A stretch of 32,991 bases of DNA from assembly GCA_015056415.1 (NCBI GenBank), contig SVGJ01000029.1, positions 1 through 32,991 of the forward strand, written 5' to 3'. Shown piece after piece: positions 18,517 through 25,828 of the stretch (positions are counted from its first letter, which is position 1; each line of letters starts with the position of its first letter). The DNA comes from Clostridiales bacterium (GTDB taxonomy: Bacteria > Bacillota > Clostridia > Christensenellales > Aristaeellaceae). Made by a program: the position numbers and the translations under genes. The notes beneath the pieces are model-generated. The model was not told the origin of the DNA, did not search any database, and was given only the letters and a program-made list of their open reading frames with translations.

Positions 18517-18673
18517 TACGTTTTCTCCTTTAACGCAGGCGTTTCGTATACTCCATGTCACAGAACAAGGAAATCAGCAGACTGGATGACCAGCAGCGCC
18601 TGCGGCTGTAGGGAAGGATCATTCCTTGCTTTCCGTTGCAGCTTCTGCCGGAGCGTCCTTTTTCATGTTTGAT

Positions 18674-19732
18674 TTACAGCTTCTGGCCGCAGTTGGCGCA
18701 GAACTTGGCGCCGGGAGCAACGGTGTTGCCGCAGCCGGGGCAGACATTCGAGGCTTCCTGCTTCTGGCCGCAGTTGGAGCAGAACTTCGCGCCGGCAGTC
18801 AGGGCAGCGCCGCAGCCGGTGCAGAAGCCACCAGCCTGGACAGGAGCCTGCTGCACAGGGGCAACGGGCTGCTGGGGCTGAGCCATGGACTGGGTGAACA
18901 GCTGACCCATGCTCATGCCGGCGCCCATGCCAATACCCATGCCGGCCGTGCCGTTGGGATTGTTGGCGGCCTCGCGCAGGGCCTCGGCGGCCTGATACTG
19001 GGTGTACTTGTTCATGTCGCCCAGCACACCCATGGAGGTGCGCTTGTCCATGGACTTCTCCACCTCTTCAGGCAGAGAAATGTTTTCGATCACAAAGCTG
19101 GTCAAGCCCAGGCCCAGGGGAGCGATCTTGGGGTTGATGGCCTGAATGGCATAATTGGCCAGTTCATCATAATTGGCAGCCAGGTCCAGTGCGGGGATCT
19201 TGCTCTCGGCAATGGCGTCGCTCAGGCCGCTGATCAGCGTACGCTTGATCTGGCCTTCCACGCCGTCCACAGTGAACAGGCTGGAGGTACCGAACACTTC
19301 CTTCAGGAAGGCCGTGGGATCAGTCACCCGGAAGGAATAGATGCCGAAGGCGCGCAGGCGGATCATGCCGAACTCGGCGTCGCGCATCATCACGGGGTTG
19401 GAAGTGCCCCACTTCTGATCCAGGAACTGCTTGGTATTGATGAAGTAGACGTCGGACTTGAAGGGGCTGTTGAAGCCAAACTTCCAGGCCTTCAGCGCCG
19501 TCATGATGGGCATATTGGAGGTGCTCAGCTCATACCGGCCGGGCTGGAAAACGTCGGCCAGCTGACCTTCGTTCACGAAGATCGCCACCTGGCTCTCACG
19601 CACAGTCAGCTGTGCGCCCATCATGATCTCCTTGCCGTTCATGTCGTACTTGTAGACCATGGTATCGTTGCTGGAATCGGTCCATTCGATGACGTCGATG
19701 AGTTGTCCCTTCAAAATGTCAAAAATGCCCAT
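18674..19732 (-). CDS. SPFH-domain protein with two C-terminal zinc ribbons (YdjI / virion-core type)
   Basis: 352 residues. The first ~240 form an SPFH/Band-7-like domain of the type in B. subtilis YdjI, beginning MGIFDILKGQLIDVIEW. A linker of about 60 residues is rich in Gly, Met, Gln and Pro (GMGIGMGAGMSMGQ). Two near-identical zinc ribbons follow, with Cys at 304, 307, 318, 321 and at 331, 334, 345, 348, each with the spacing CxxC-10-CxxC. There is no membrane helix. GAGGAGGGG precedes the ATG. The pseudo-receiver gene lies 33 nt upstream on the same strand. YdjI-type proteins are linked to membrane stress and phage-shock-like responses; the role here is inference. Confidence 0.88.
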   Translation of the reverse strand: MGIFDILKGQLIDVIEWTDSSNDTMVYKYDMNGKEIMMGAQLTVRESQVAIFVNEGQLADVFQPGRYELSTSNMPIMTALKAWKFGFNSPFKSDVYFINTKQFLDQKWGTSNPVMMRDAEFGMIRLRAFGIYSFRVTDPTAFLKEVFGTSSLFTVDGVEGQIKRTLISGLSDAIAESKIPALDLAANYDELANYAIQAINPKIAPLGLGLTSFVIENISLPEEVEKSMDKRTSMGVLGDMNKYTQYQAAEALREAANNPNGTAGMGIGMGAGMSMGQLFTQSMAQPQQPVAPVQQAPVQAGGFCTGCGAALTAGAKFCSNCGQKQEASNVCPGCGNTVAPGAKFCANCGQKL

Positions 19733-19765
19733 AGAATTCCCCTCCTCATATTTGCTTGTATTATC

Positions 19766-20560
19766 TTATGCGTTGGTCGCAAGCGAAGTCAGGTCAGACA
19801 GGACGCGCACGCTGGCAATGGACAGGTGCAGATCCAGGTATTCCCTTACGTGAGCAATGCTCTCCTCCGCGTGGCGGTGCACCACACCGGAGATGGAGTC
19901 CACCGCTTCCTCACCCAGCATGGGGCAGGCCAGCAGGAAGATCCTTTCGTCCGGCAGCACGGAGACCAGGATGCGCATGCCCCCCAGCTCCACGCCGAAG
20001 AAGTTGCGCAGCGCCACCTCCAGTCGCTCGGAGCCATAATGCCAGCGGCCGGTAAGGAAGCTGTCGCCCGCGGGGAGAGCCAGTTCCACCAGCACGCAGG
20101 GCTTGTCGGCGCTCATACGGCTGCGCAGCAGGTTCAGCCGCCGGGTCACATCGGTCTTCTCGGCCACCTTGCCGCCGATAAGCCCGCGGAAGAACTCATG
20201 CCGGCAAAGCTGGAGCATATCCGCCTCGCCGAAGTTATCATCGGAAAAATCCGCGTGGGTGCGGTTCAGCAAAGAGCGCAGCTCGGTCACAGCGTCCATG
20301 ACCTGCCCGGGATTCCTGCCCGCGGTGATAATGGGCAGGATCGGGTAATCCTGCGTCAGGTGGTTCATCAATGCATCGTTGTCTGATTGTTCAAAAGCAA
20401 AGGCGATGCCATCTGCGTGATGCTTTTTGAGGCTGTCGATCGCTGCCTGCGCCGTGGATACCATTCGCGGCGTTCTGAAGCCCAGACTTTCCCAGGAGTT
20501 CACTGCCTGAAAGGCCTCCATGATCTCCGGCTTATCCGTCGCCAGAAGAAGCTTGTACAT
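19766..20560 (-). CDS. Pseudo-receiver protein, truncated YesN-like regulator
   Basis: 264 residues. The start MYKLLLATDKPEIMEAF, then NSWESLGF, aligns by eye with YesN/AraC-type response regulators (consensus KLLIVDDEPEI...DWEELGF). The acidic pocket keeps one Asp (D9), and the phospho-acceptor position is Ala55, so phosphorylation is unlikely. The middle part from about 115 (HEFFRGLIGGKV, then ELALPAGDSFL) resembles the linker domain of YesN proteins. The AraC DNA-binding domain is absent; the protein simply ends. GGAGGATG lies just before the ATG. It is probably the first gene of an operon with the SPFH gene. Confidence 0.65.
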   Translation of the reverse strand: MYKLLLATDKPEIMEAFQAVNSWESLGFRTPRMVSTAQAAIDSLKKHHADGIAFAFEQSDNDALMNHLTQDYPILPIITAGRNPGQVMDAVTELRSLLNRTHADFSDDNFGEADMLQLCRHEFFRGLIGGKVAEKTDVTRRLNLLRSRMSADKPCVLVELALPAGDSFLTGRWHYGSERLEVALRNFFGVELGGMRILVSVLPDERIFLLACPMLGEEAVDSISGVVHRHAEESIAHVREYLDLHLSIASVRVLSDLTSLATNA

Positions 20561-20597
20561 CCGTCATCCTCCAATGAACATAATTCGATACGATATC

Positions 20598-20626
20598 ATT
20601 ATACCTTGCTTTCACCAAAAAAACAA
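20598..20626 (-). promoter_or_regulatory. Promoter for the pseudo-receiver/SPFH operon
   Basis: On the minus strand a perfect TATAAT (20603-20598) lies 17 nt after TTGTTT (20626-20621). It is 38 nt upstream of the ATG. The -35 box falls inside the T run of the terminator of the upstream gene. Confidence 0.6.
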
Positions 20627-20644
20627 ATGTTTTATCAAAATTTG
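20617..20644 (-). terminator. AT-rich intrinsic terminator after mtnN-SDR
   Basis: On the minus strand CAAATTTT pairs with AAACATTTG (one bulged base, 4-nt loop) and is followed by seven T residues. The stem is weak in GC, but the T run is strong and it lies 11 nt after the SDR stop. Confidence 0.5.
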
Positions 20645-20654
20645 GTCATCATTG

Positions 20655-21473
20655 TTACTGGCCGGATGTTTTCCGGCTTTTCCCGAGATAATAGGACCGG
20701 AGCACCCGCTCATTCAGGCGTGCCGGCAGCAGCTTATGCAGGTACACAGCCAGGTGCTGATCAGCGCTTGCCACCCGCAGCCGGAAGGGCATGCGCCTGC
20801 GGCCCAGCGCCCTGACAATTCCGCGCCCCAGCTTAGCGGGATCAGAGCCGTTCTGCTCGTCATGGCGGATCACCGCCGTGCCCCGGAGGAAATCCTGTCC
20901 ATACGGTGAGCCCGCCGGAGCGATTCTCCCCCGGTAGGCCTCGCTGCCGCCGCGGTGATCGCCGGGCTCCACCAGGCAGACCTGTATACCATAAGGGCGG
21001 GCCTCCATCTGCAGGCACTCGGCATAACCCTCGATGGCGTGCTTGCTGGCCACGTAAGCGCTCTGGAAGGGTATACCCAGCAGCCCGTTGATGGAGGAAA
21101 ACAGCACGATCCTCCCGCCGCCCTGCCGGCGCATCAGCGGCAGTACCTGCTGATTCATACGCACCATGCCCAGGAAATTGGTCTCCATGATGCGGCGATA
21201 TTCCTCCACGGGGATCTCCTCGCAGGCGCCCAGGGTCAGCACACCGGCGCACTGCACCAGCGCGTCCAGTCGCGGCGATATCCGCCACGCCTGCGAAACG
21301 AAATCCGCCACGCTGTCTTCGCTGGTCACGTCCAGTGGGACACGGTGGATCCCCTCGTTTTCCTCCCGCTGGAAGGATCGTGCCCCCGCGATCACCGTAT
21401 GCCCGGCGTCACGCAGAGCCTGCGCTGTGTAGAGTCCCAGCCCACTGGAGGCCCCGGTCACCCAGACGATCAC
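20655..21473 (-). CDS. Short-chain dehydrogenase/reductase (SDR)
   Basis: 272-residue classical SDR. The NAD(P)-binding TGASSGLG lies at 6-13, the DVT motif near 48, and the catalytic residues at Ser127, Tyr140 and Lys144 (YVASK). The structural NAG motif is CAG here (75-77). The last ~70 residues, rich in Arg and Leu, resemble the C-terminus of retinol-dehydrogenase-like SDRs; the substrate is unknown. The start is GTG, overlapping the mtnN stop as GTGA, with AGAGGG 8 nt upstream, so it is coupled to mtnN. Confidence 0.88.
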   Translation of the reverse strand: MIVWVTGASSGLGLYTAQALRDAGHTVIAGARSFQREENEGIHRVPLDVTSEDSVADFVSQAWRISPRLDALVQCAGVLTLGACEEIPVEEYRRIMETNFLGMVRMNQQVLPLMRRQGGGRIVLFSSINGLLGIPFQSAYVASKHAIEGYAECLQMEARPYGIQVCLVEPGDHRGGSEAYRGRIAPAGSPYGQDFLRGTAVIRHDEQNGSDPAKLGRGIVRALGRRRMPFRLRVASADQHLAVYLHKLLPARLNERVLRSYYLGKSRKTSGQ

Positions 21474-22165
21474 CGGTCAAGCCCTCTGAGCAGCTGCTCC
21501 ACCACCTTCACGGAGTGGCCGGCCGCCATCTTCACAAAGGTGGGATAATCCATATCGCTGTGACCGTCGGCCTGGTCGGAAATGGAGCGCAGCACGCCGC
21601 AGGGAACGCCGTGCATATAGCAGGCGTGGGCCACGGCAGCGCCCTCCATCTCCACTGCCTTGGCATGGAAAAGCTCATTGATGCGCTGGCGCACCTCGCC
21701 CTTGTTGATGAACTGGTCACCCGTGGCAATAACGCCCTCGTGCACATTCACATTCTCCAGCGTGGAAGCGGCCTGTACCAGCCGTGCCCGGAGCGCCGCG
21801 TCGCAGGGCAGCTCCACCAGGTTGATCTTGCTCACCATGCCCACCGGATCGCCAATGGGCGAGGTATCGCAATCGTGCTGCACGGCGGCGGTGGCGATCA
21901 CCATATCGCCGATGGAAACGCTGCTCTCGCCAGCGCCGGCCACGCCCAGGTTCAGCACCCATTCGGGGCGGAAATGCTGGATCATGCTCTGGGCGCACAG
22001 GGCAGCGTTGATCTTGCCCGGGCCGCACACCGCCAGAACGGTATCCTGCCCAAACAGCCTGCCGCTTACGAACACATCCATACCAATACGGGTCTCCTTT
22101 TTTTCCTCCACCTGAGCCATCAGGCTTTCCACTTCAACGGCCATCGCGCCGATCAAACCAACCAT
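21470..22165 (-). CDS. mtnN: 5'-methylthioadenosine/S-adenosylhomocysteine nucleosidase
   Basis: Cleaves MTA, SAH and 5'-deoxyadenosine to adenine and the thioribosyl product, recycling SAM by-products. The 231 residues match the family length. MVGLIGAMAVEVESL contains the general acid at E11, VEMEGAAVAH is the ribose-binding loop, and SISDQADG carries the catalytic Asp. The start at 22165 has GGAGGG 6 nt upstream; the ATG two codons earlier is too close to that site. The SDR gene overlaps its 3' end. Confidence 0.96.
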   Translation of the reverse strand: MVGLIGAMAVEVESLMAQVEEKKETRIGMDVFVSGRLFGQDTVLAVCGPGKINAALCAQSMIQHFRPEWVLNLGVAGAGESSVSIGDMVIATAAVQHDCDTSPIGDPVGMVSKINLVELPCDAALRARLVQAASTLENVNVHEGVIATGDQFINKGEVRQRINELFHAKAVEMEGAAVAHACYMHGVPCGVLRSISDQADGHSDMDYPTFVKMAAGHSVKVVEQLLRGLDR

Positions 22166-22195
22166 GTACATCCCTCCATACACATGAATGTTAAC

Positions 22196-22224
22196 ATTAT
22201 ATATGCTTTTTCCCCATCCGTCAA
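22196..22224 (-). promoter_or_regulatory. Sigma-A promoter of mtnN-SDR with palindrome
   Basis: TTGACG (22224-22219), a 17-nt spacer and TATAAT (22201-22196) on the minus strand, 30 nt before the mtnN ATG. A perfect 12-nt palindrome, AATGTTAACATT (22187-22198), overlaps the downstream edge of the -10 box. Confidence 0.88.
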
Positions 22225-22241
22225 ACTTCCGGGAGGTCTTC

Positions 22242-22742
22242 ATGCTGATAGTTCTCCTGTTTTTCCTGCTGATCATCACGCCTGTCAGTCTGCGCATCGA
22301 TTGGGATCGCAAGCTGACCATCTCCCTGCGTGTGTGGGGGATCCATCGCGCCATTCCGGCTGCCTCCTCCGGTTCCGGCGGAGGCTCGTCCGCGCACCGG
22401 CAGCTGGCGAAACTCTTCAGGATCATTCTGCGCACCGAAAGATCCCGGCGTTTTCTGCACCGCCACGTGAAGATCATCCGTCTGCAGGCGCTGCTCTGCC
22501 TGGGACTGAGCGACGCGGCCCGCACGGCCGTGCTCACCGGCTTTCTGCAGCAACTGACATACCTTCTGCCGGACAAGGCAGACGTCCGCGTTCAGCCGGA
22601 TTTTCTCGCTCCCACCCGTTTAAAGCTCCGCTGCATACTCTTTTTCCATCTGGGAACGATATTCATCACAGCGGCCATAGCGCTTGCGGCCCATCTGCCG
22701 CGAACCTGCAGGCGTCCCAGGCCGCGCCCGAAGGAGGCGTAA
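22242..22742 (+). CDS. DUF2953-domain protein (YtfI-like)
   Basis: 166 residues with an N-terminal membrane helix (MLIVLLFFLLIITPVSLRI), a basic Arg-rich middle and a second hydrophobic stretch near 130-150, before a Pro/Arg tail. The helix-to-VSLRIDWDRKLTISLRVWG opening is typical of DUF2953 proteins, which precede ytfJ in Bacillus and many clostridia. GGGAGG lies just before the ATG at 22242; an upstream in-frame ATG at 22188 lacks a site. Function unknown; the gene order points to sporulation. Confidence 0.82.
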   Translation: MLIVLLFFLLIITPVSLRIDWDRKLTISLRVWGIHRAIPAASSGSGGGSSAHRQLAKLFRIILRTERSRRFLHRHVKIIRLQALLCLGLSDAARTAVLTGFLQQLTYLLPDKADVRVQPDFLAPTRLKLRCILFFHLGTIFITAAIALAAHLPRTCRRPRPRPKEA

Positions 22743-22745
22743 CGA

Positions 22746-23153
22746 ATGGAACATCCTATTGGCGAACTGATGCAGACTGCCATGTCCTCCATCAAGGACA
22801 TGGTGGACGTGAATACCGTTATCGGTGACCCTGTGGTGGCTGCCTCTGGCGCCACCATCATCCCTATCTCCAAGGTAAGCTTCGGCTACGTCACGGCCGG
22901 CGGCGATCTGGCGCACCCGGAGAAGCGAGGCCAGTCCCCCGCCGTTCAGCAGGATTTCCCCTTTGCCGGTGGCAGCGGCGCAGGCGTATCGGTTCAGCCG
23001 GTGGGCTTTCTGGTGGTCAGCGGCGATTCCGTGCGGATGCTTCCCGCCCAGTCCTTATCCGTTGCCGACCGCGTGGTGGAGCTGCTCCCCGGCGTGGTGG
23101 AGGATGTGGTGAGCCTCTTTGCCAAACCCCGACAGGATGGTCTGATGGGATGA
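22746..23153 (+). CDS. ytfJ: GerW/YtfJ-family sporulation protein
   Basis: 135 residues with the family core VIGDPVVAASGATIIPISKVSFGYVTAGG followed, after a variable loop, by GGSGAGVSVQPVGFLVV. In B. subtilis YtfJ (GerW) is made during sporulation and is needed for efficient spore germination. AAGGAGG lies at the end of the DUF2953 gene, 8 nt before the ATG. Its TGA overlaps the next ATG (ATGA). Confidence 0.94.
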   Translation: MEHPIGELMQTAMSSIKDMVDVNTVIGDPVVAASGATIIPISKVSFGYVTAGGDLAHPEKRGQSPAVQQDFPFAGGSGAGVSVQPVGFLVVSGDSVRMLPAQSLSVADRVVELLPGVVEDVVSLFAKPRQDGLMG

Positions 23154-24259
23154 AAAAGCTGCTTCTGATTCTGTTTCTGCTGGCGCTTCCCTTTCCTGCC
23201 CTGGCCCAGGAGATCGGTACCTCCGCCAATGCCTGCGTGATCATCGACCAGGCCAGCGGCCGGATCCTGCTGGAGCACAATGCGGATCTGCCTCTGCCCA
23301 TGGCCTCCACCACCAAGGTGATGACGGCCCTGCTGGCCCTTGAGCAAAGCGATCTGACCGCACCGGTCACCTGTGGTCGCAATGCCTTTGGCGTGCCGGG
23401 AACCAGCATCTATCTTTCCCAGGGCGAGACACTCACCCTGGAGCAGATGCTTTACGGCCTGATGCTGGCCTCCGGCAATGACGCGGCGGTGGCCATCGCC
23501 GAACACATCGGCGGCAGCGTGGAGGACTTCTGCCGCATGATGACCCAGCGAGCCGCCGAGCTTGGCTGCCGGGACACCGTTTTTCTCACGCCCCATGGTC
23601 TGCCTTGCGAAGGACACCATACCACAGCCCGTGACCTGGCTCTCATCGCCCGCGAAGCCATGGCCCACGAGACCTTCCGCACCATCGTATCCACCCAGCG
23701 CGCAACGATCCCCTGGCAGGGGCGTGACTATGACCGGGTACTGAACAACAAGAACAAGCTGCTCTCCACCTATGAAGGCGCCACCGGAATCAAGACCGGC
23801 TACACCAAGGCTGCCGGGCGCTGTCTGGTCTTCGGTGCAGAAAGGGACGGCATGAGCATCATCGGCGTTGTGCTGAACTGCTACGATTGGTTTGACGAAG
23901 CAGCCCGGCTAATGGATGAAGCCTTTGCCCGGTATGAATCCGTTACCCTGATGAACGCAGGTGAAAGCCTACGCACCCTGCCTGTTGATGTGGCGGACGG
24001 TGCTGAGGTCAGCGCCATTCTCACCGCCGCCCTCACCGGCGTGATCCCACGCGACCAATTCCCCGCAATTGAAATCGACCTGCCCCAGAGCCTCGAAGCT
24101 CCGGTGCAGGCCGGTCAGATACTTGGTGAAGTCCGCATGCTGCAGGGCGATACGGTACTCTGCGCCGTTCCCCTCGCCGCCGCGAACGATGTCGCTCGGG
24201 ATGATTTCGCTTCCCGCTGGCAAACCTTTGTGAATGGGTGGCCGCTTCTGGCCGATTGA
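23150..24259 (+). CDS. D-alanyl-D-alanine carboxypeptidase (DacF/PBP5 type)
   Basis: Removes the terminal D-Ala from peptidoglycan stem peptides outside the membrane. The 369 residues begin with a signal peptide (1-20, LALPFPALAQ). The S11 peptidase motifs are complete: STTK at 53-56, SGN at 108-110 and KTG at 215-217. A PBP5-type beta domain covers about 265-355, and the end (DFASRWQTFVNGWPLL) could be an amphipathic membrane anchor. It overlaps ytfJ by ATGA. The sporulation neighbours suggest a role in spore cortex or sporulation-time wall remodelling. Confidence 0.93.
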   Translation: MKKLLLILFLLALPFPALAQEIGTSANACVIIDQASGRILLEHNADLPLPMASTTKVMTALLALEQSDLTAPVTCGRNAFGVPGTSIYLSQGETLTLEQMLYGLMLASGNDAAVAIAEHIGGSVEDFCRMMTQRAAELGCRDTVFLTPHGLPCEGHHTTARDLALIAREAMAHETFRTIVSTQRATIPWQGRDYDRVLNNKNKLLSTYEGATGIKTGYTKAAGRCLVFGAERDGMSIIGVVLNCYDWFDEAARLMDEAFARYESVTLMNAGESLRTLPVDVADGAEVSAILTAALTGVIPRDQFPAIEIDLPQSLEAPVQAGQILGEVRMLQGDTVLCAVPLAAANDVARDDFASRWQTFVNGWPLLAD

Positions 24260-24264
24260 TCTTG

Positions 24265-24290
24265 CCGCGTCCTCCGGGGCGCGGTTTTTC
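24265..24290 (+). terminator. Intrinsic terminator after the carboxypeptidase gene
   Basis: CCGCGTCC (24265-24272) pairs with GGGGCGCGG (ending 24284), followed by TTTTTC. It lies 5 nt after the stop codon. Confidence 0.82.
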
Positions 24291-24302
24291 ATGTGGCTGA
24301 TA

Positions 24303-24836
24303 TCATGCCTTGCGCAGATCTTTTGCCATATACAGCACCAGATCGTCATCAACGGTGCAGACCGTTTCATACTGCACGCACTGCTTGTCCTGATACCACA
24401 CGCCGGAGCCATCCGGAATATACCCACGCTTGGCATACATCCGCTGGGCGGAACCATACTCACGGCACAGTCCGACGCCCAGACAGATGGTGTCCGCGTA
24501 CTGTCCCGCGATCCGCTCCGCCACGTCCATCAGCCGGTTGCCGATGCCCTTTCTCTGGTATTTCTTCAGCACGCCGAAATCAACGATGATCGGCCAGCCA
24601 GTCCCTTTGAAGGGGCCTCCATCCGCCGCCAGATACACATACACGCTGCCGGCCGGGCATCCCCGATATTCCGCTGTCAGGGCAACGCATTTCCCTTCCG
24701 CCTGTTCTCTGATCCTCATCAGATAATAGTCAACATCCGGGTGCCAGCCCTGGGCCGTATACTCATCCGTGAAGATCTGCGCATCTGCTTCTTCCATGTT
24801 GCGGATCACCAGTTCTTCGTCTTTGTGGTAAATCAT
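24303..24836 (-). CDS. GNAT-family N-acetyltransferase
   Basis: 177 residues with a GNAT fold. Motif A reads IVDFGVLKKYQRKGIGNRLMD, with the acetyl-CoA pyrophosphate loop QRKGIG at 94-99, and an aromatic, Tyr-rich C-terminal half. The acceptor substrate is unknown. The start at 24836 has GGAGG about 7 nt upstream; the reading from 24866 is not supported. It is the last gene of the operon containing the ABC exporter and the GNAT-kinase fusion, 14 nt after the fusion gene, so resistance or detoxification is a reasonable guess. Confidence 0.85.
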   Translation of the reverse strand: MIYHKDEELVIRNMEEADAQIFTDEYTAQGWHPDVDYYLMRIREQAEGKCVALTAEYRGCPAGSVYVYLAADGGPFKGTGWPIIVDFGVLKKYQRKGIGNRLMDVAERIAGQYADTICLGVGLCREYGSAQRMYAKRGYIPDGSGVWYQDKQCVQYETVCTVDDDLVLYMAKDLRKA

Positions 24837-24850
24837 TTGGTTCCTCCTCA

Positions 24851-25825
24851 TCATTTCCCGGCGCATCCGCCCAGACCCAGCGCCTGCACGATCTGCTCAG
24901 CGCATTCCTGCGGCGTATGCAGGTGTGTCTCCACACGGCAGCTGTAGCGGATGTCCTTCGCCATGATGTCATGCTGTTCCCGGGATTGGCTTTCATACCT
25001 GTCGCCCCGGGCGATGTTCCGCTCACGGCACACATCCAGCGGGCAGTACACCTCCACCACGTCCACCCGGCTGTCGCCCATGATGTCCATGAACCGCCGG
25101 TAGTGCGGCCTGAGCTGCGGCTGCTCCACAAGGATGCCGTCAATGAGCACGTCATGTCCCATGTCGGCATAGAGCCTGGCGGTGTGATACATCAGCAGGA
25201 CCACCCGGCTGAGATGCTCCCAGTAGTTTTCCCGCAGGAAGCGCTCCCCCACCATTTCCTGAAACAGGTCGTTGGCCACCACGTAGAAATAGGCGTCGGT
25301 CCGGTCCTGCAGGGCCTCGACAATGGACGTCTTGCCCGAGGAGGTCACGCCGTTGAGAAAGACGACGCGACCCTTGCGCCTGCATTTCCGCAGGTACACC
25401 CTGCTGTCCTCGCCATAGATGGACACACGGTTTTCCAGATAGGTGAAGCCGTATTTCTCATACAATCCCACATGATCCGTGCAGATGTATACCTGCTCAG
25501 CGCCGCGTTCACCGGCAACAGCCACGGCATGGTCGATCAGCCTGCCTATATGGCAGCGACCACGATACTCCGGCGCTGTATGCACAAAGCCGATCCACGG
25601 CGTATATTCAGGCGCGTCGACGCAGTCCTTTTCCGCCAGCGTCAGGAAGGAGACGAGCTTGTCTCCTTCCGTCAGCAGATACAGCGTGCCGCTGCCCAGG
25701 GTGCTGTGGAAGCGCCCCTCGGCCAGCAGCTGCGCAAGGAACCGGGCGGCGCGCCACTCATACCGGGCGATCTGCTCCCGCCAATGCTCCTTCCTGTCGC
25801 TGTGAAAATAGTCAATGATCTTCAT
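24851..25825 (-). CDS. Fusion of GNAT acetyltransferase and chloramphenicol-phosphotransferase-like kinase
   Basis: 324 residues in two parts. Residues 1-150 are a GNAT domain (WIGFVHTAPEYRGRCHIGRL as motif A, then CTDHVGLYEKYGF). Residues 152-324 are a P-loop kinase of the chloramphenicol phosphotransferase type: FLNGVTSSGKTS with Walker A Lys165, a candidate catalytic Asp186 in ANDLFQEM, and VYCPLDVCRERNIARGDR as the Arg-rich lid. The frame is continuous with no internal ribosome site seen, so this is one polypeptide. AAGGGG precedes the ATG, which is 3 nt after the ABC exporter stop. Either domain could modify a small molecule; the drug or natural substrate is unknown. Confidence 0.82.
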   Translation of the reverse strand: MKIIDYFHSDRKEHWREQIARYEWRAARFLAQLLAEGRFHSTLGSGTLYLLTEGDKLVSFLTLAEKDCVDAPEYTPWIGFVHTAPEYRGRCHIGRLIDHAVAVAGERGAEQVYICTDHVGLYEKYGFTYLENRVSIYGEDSRVYLRKCRRKGRVVFLNGVTSSGKTSIVEALQDRTDAYFYVVANDLFQEMVGERFLRENYWEHLSRVVLLMYHTARLYADMGHDVLIDGILVEQPQLRPHYRRFMDIMGDSRVDVVEVYCPLDVCRERNIARGDRYESQSREQHDIMAKDIRYSCRVETHLHTPQECAEQIVQALGLGGCAGK

Positions 25826-25828
25826 TCA

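Noticed and set aside
18619..18666. 15-codon minus-strand frame after the SPFH gene (starts MKKDAPAE)
   Set aside because: No ribosome site and too short to judge; it may simply be untranslated sequence.
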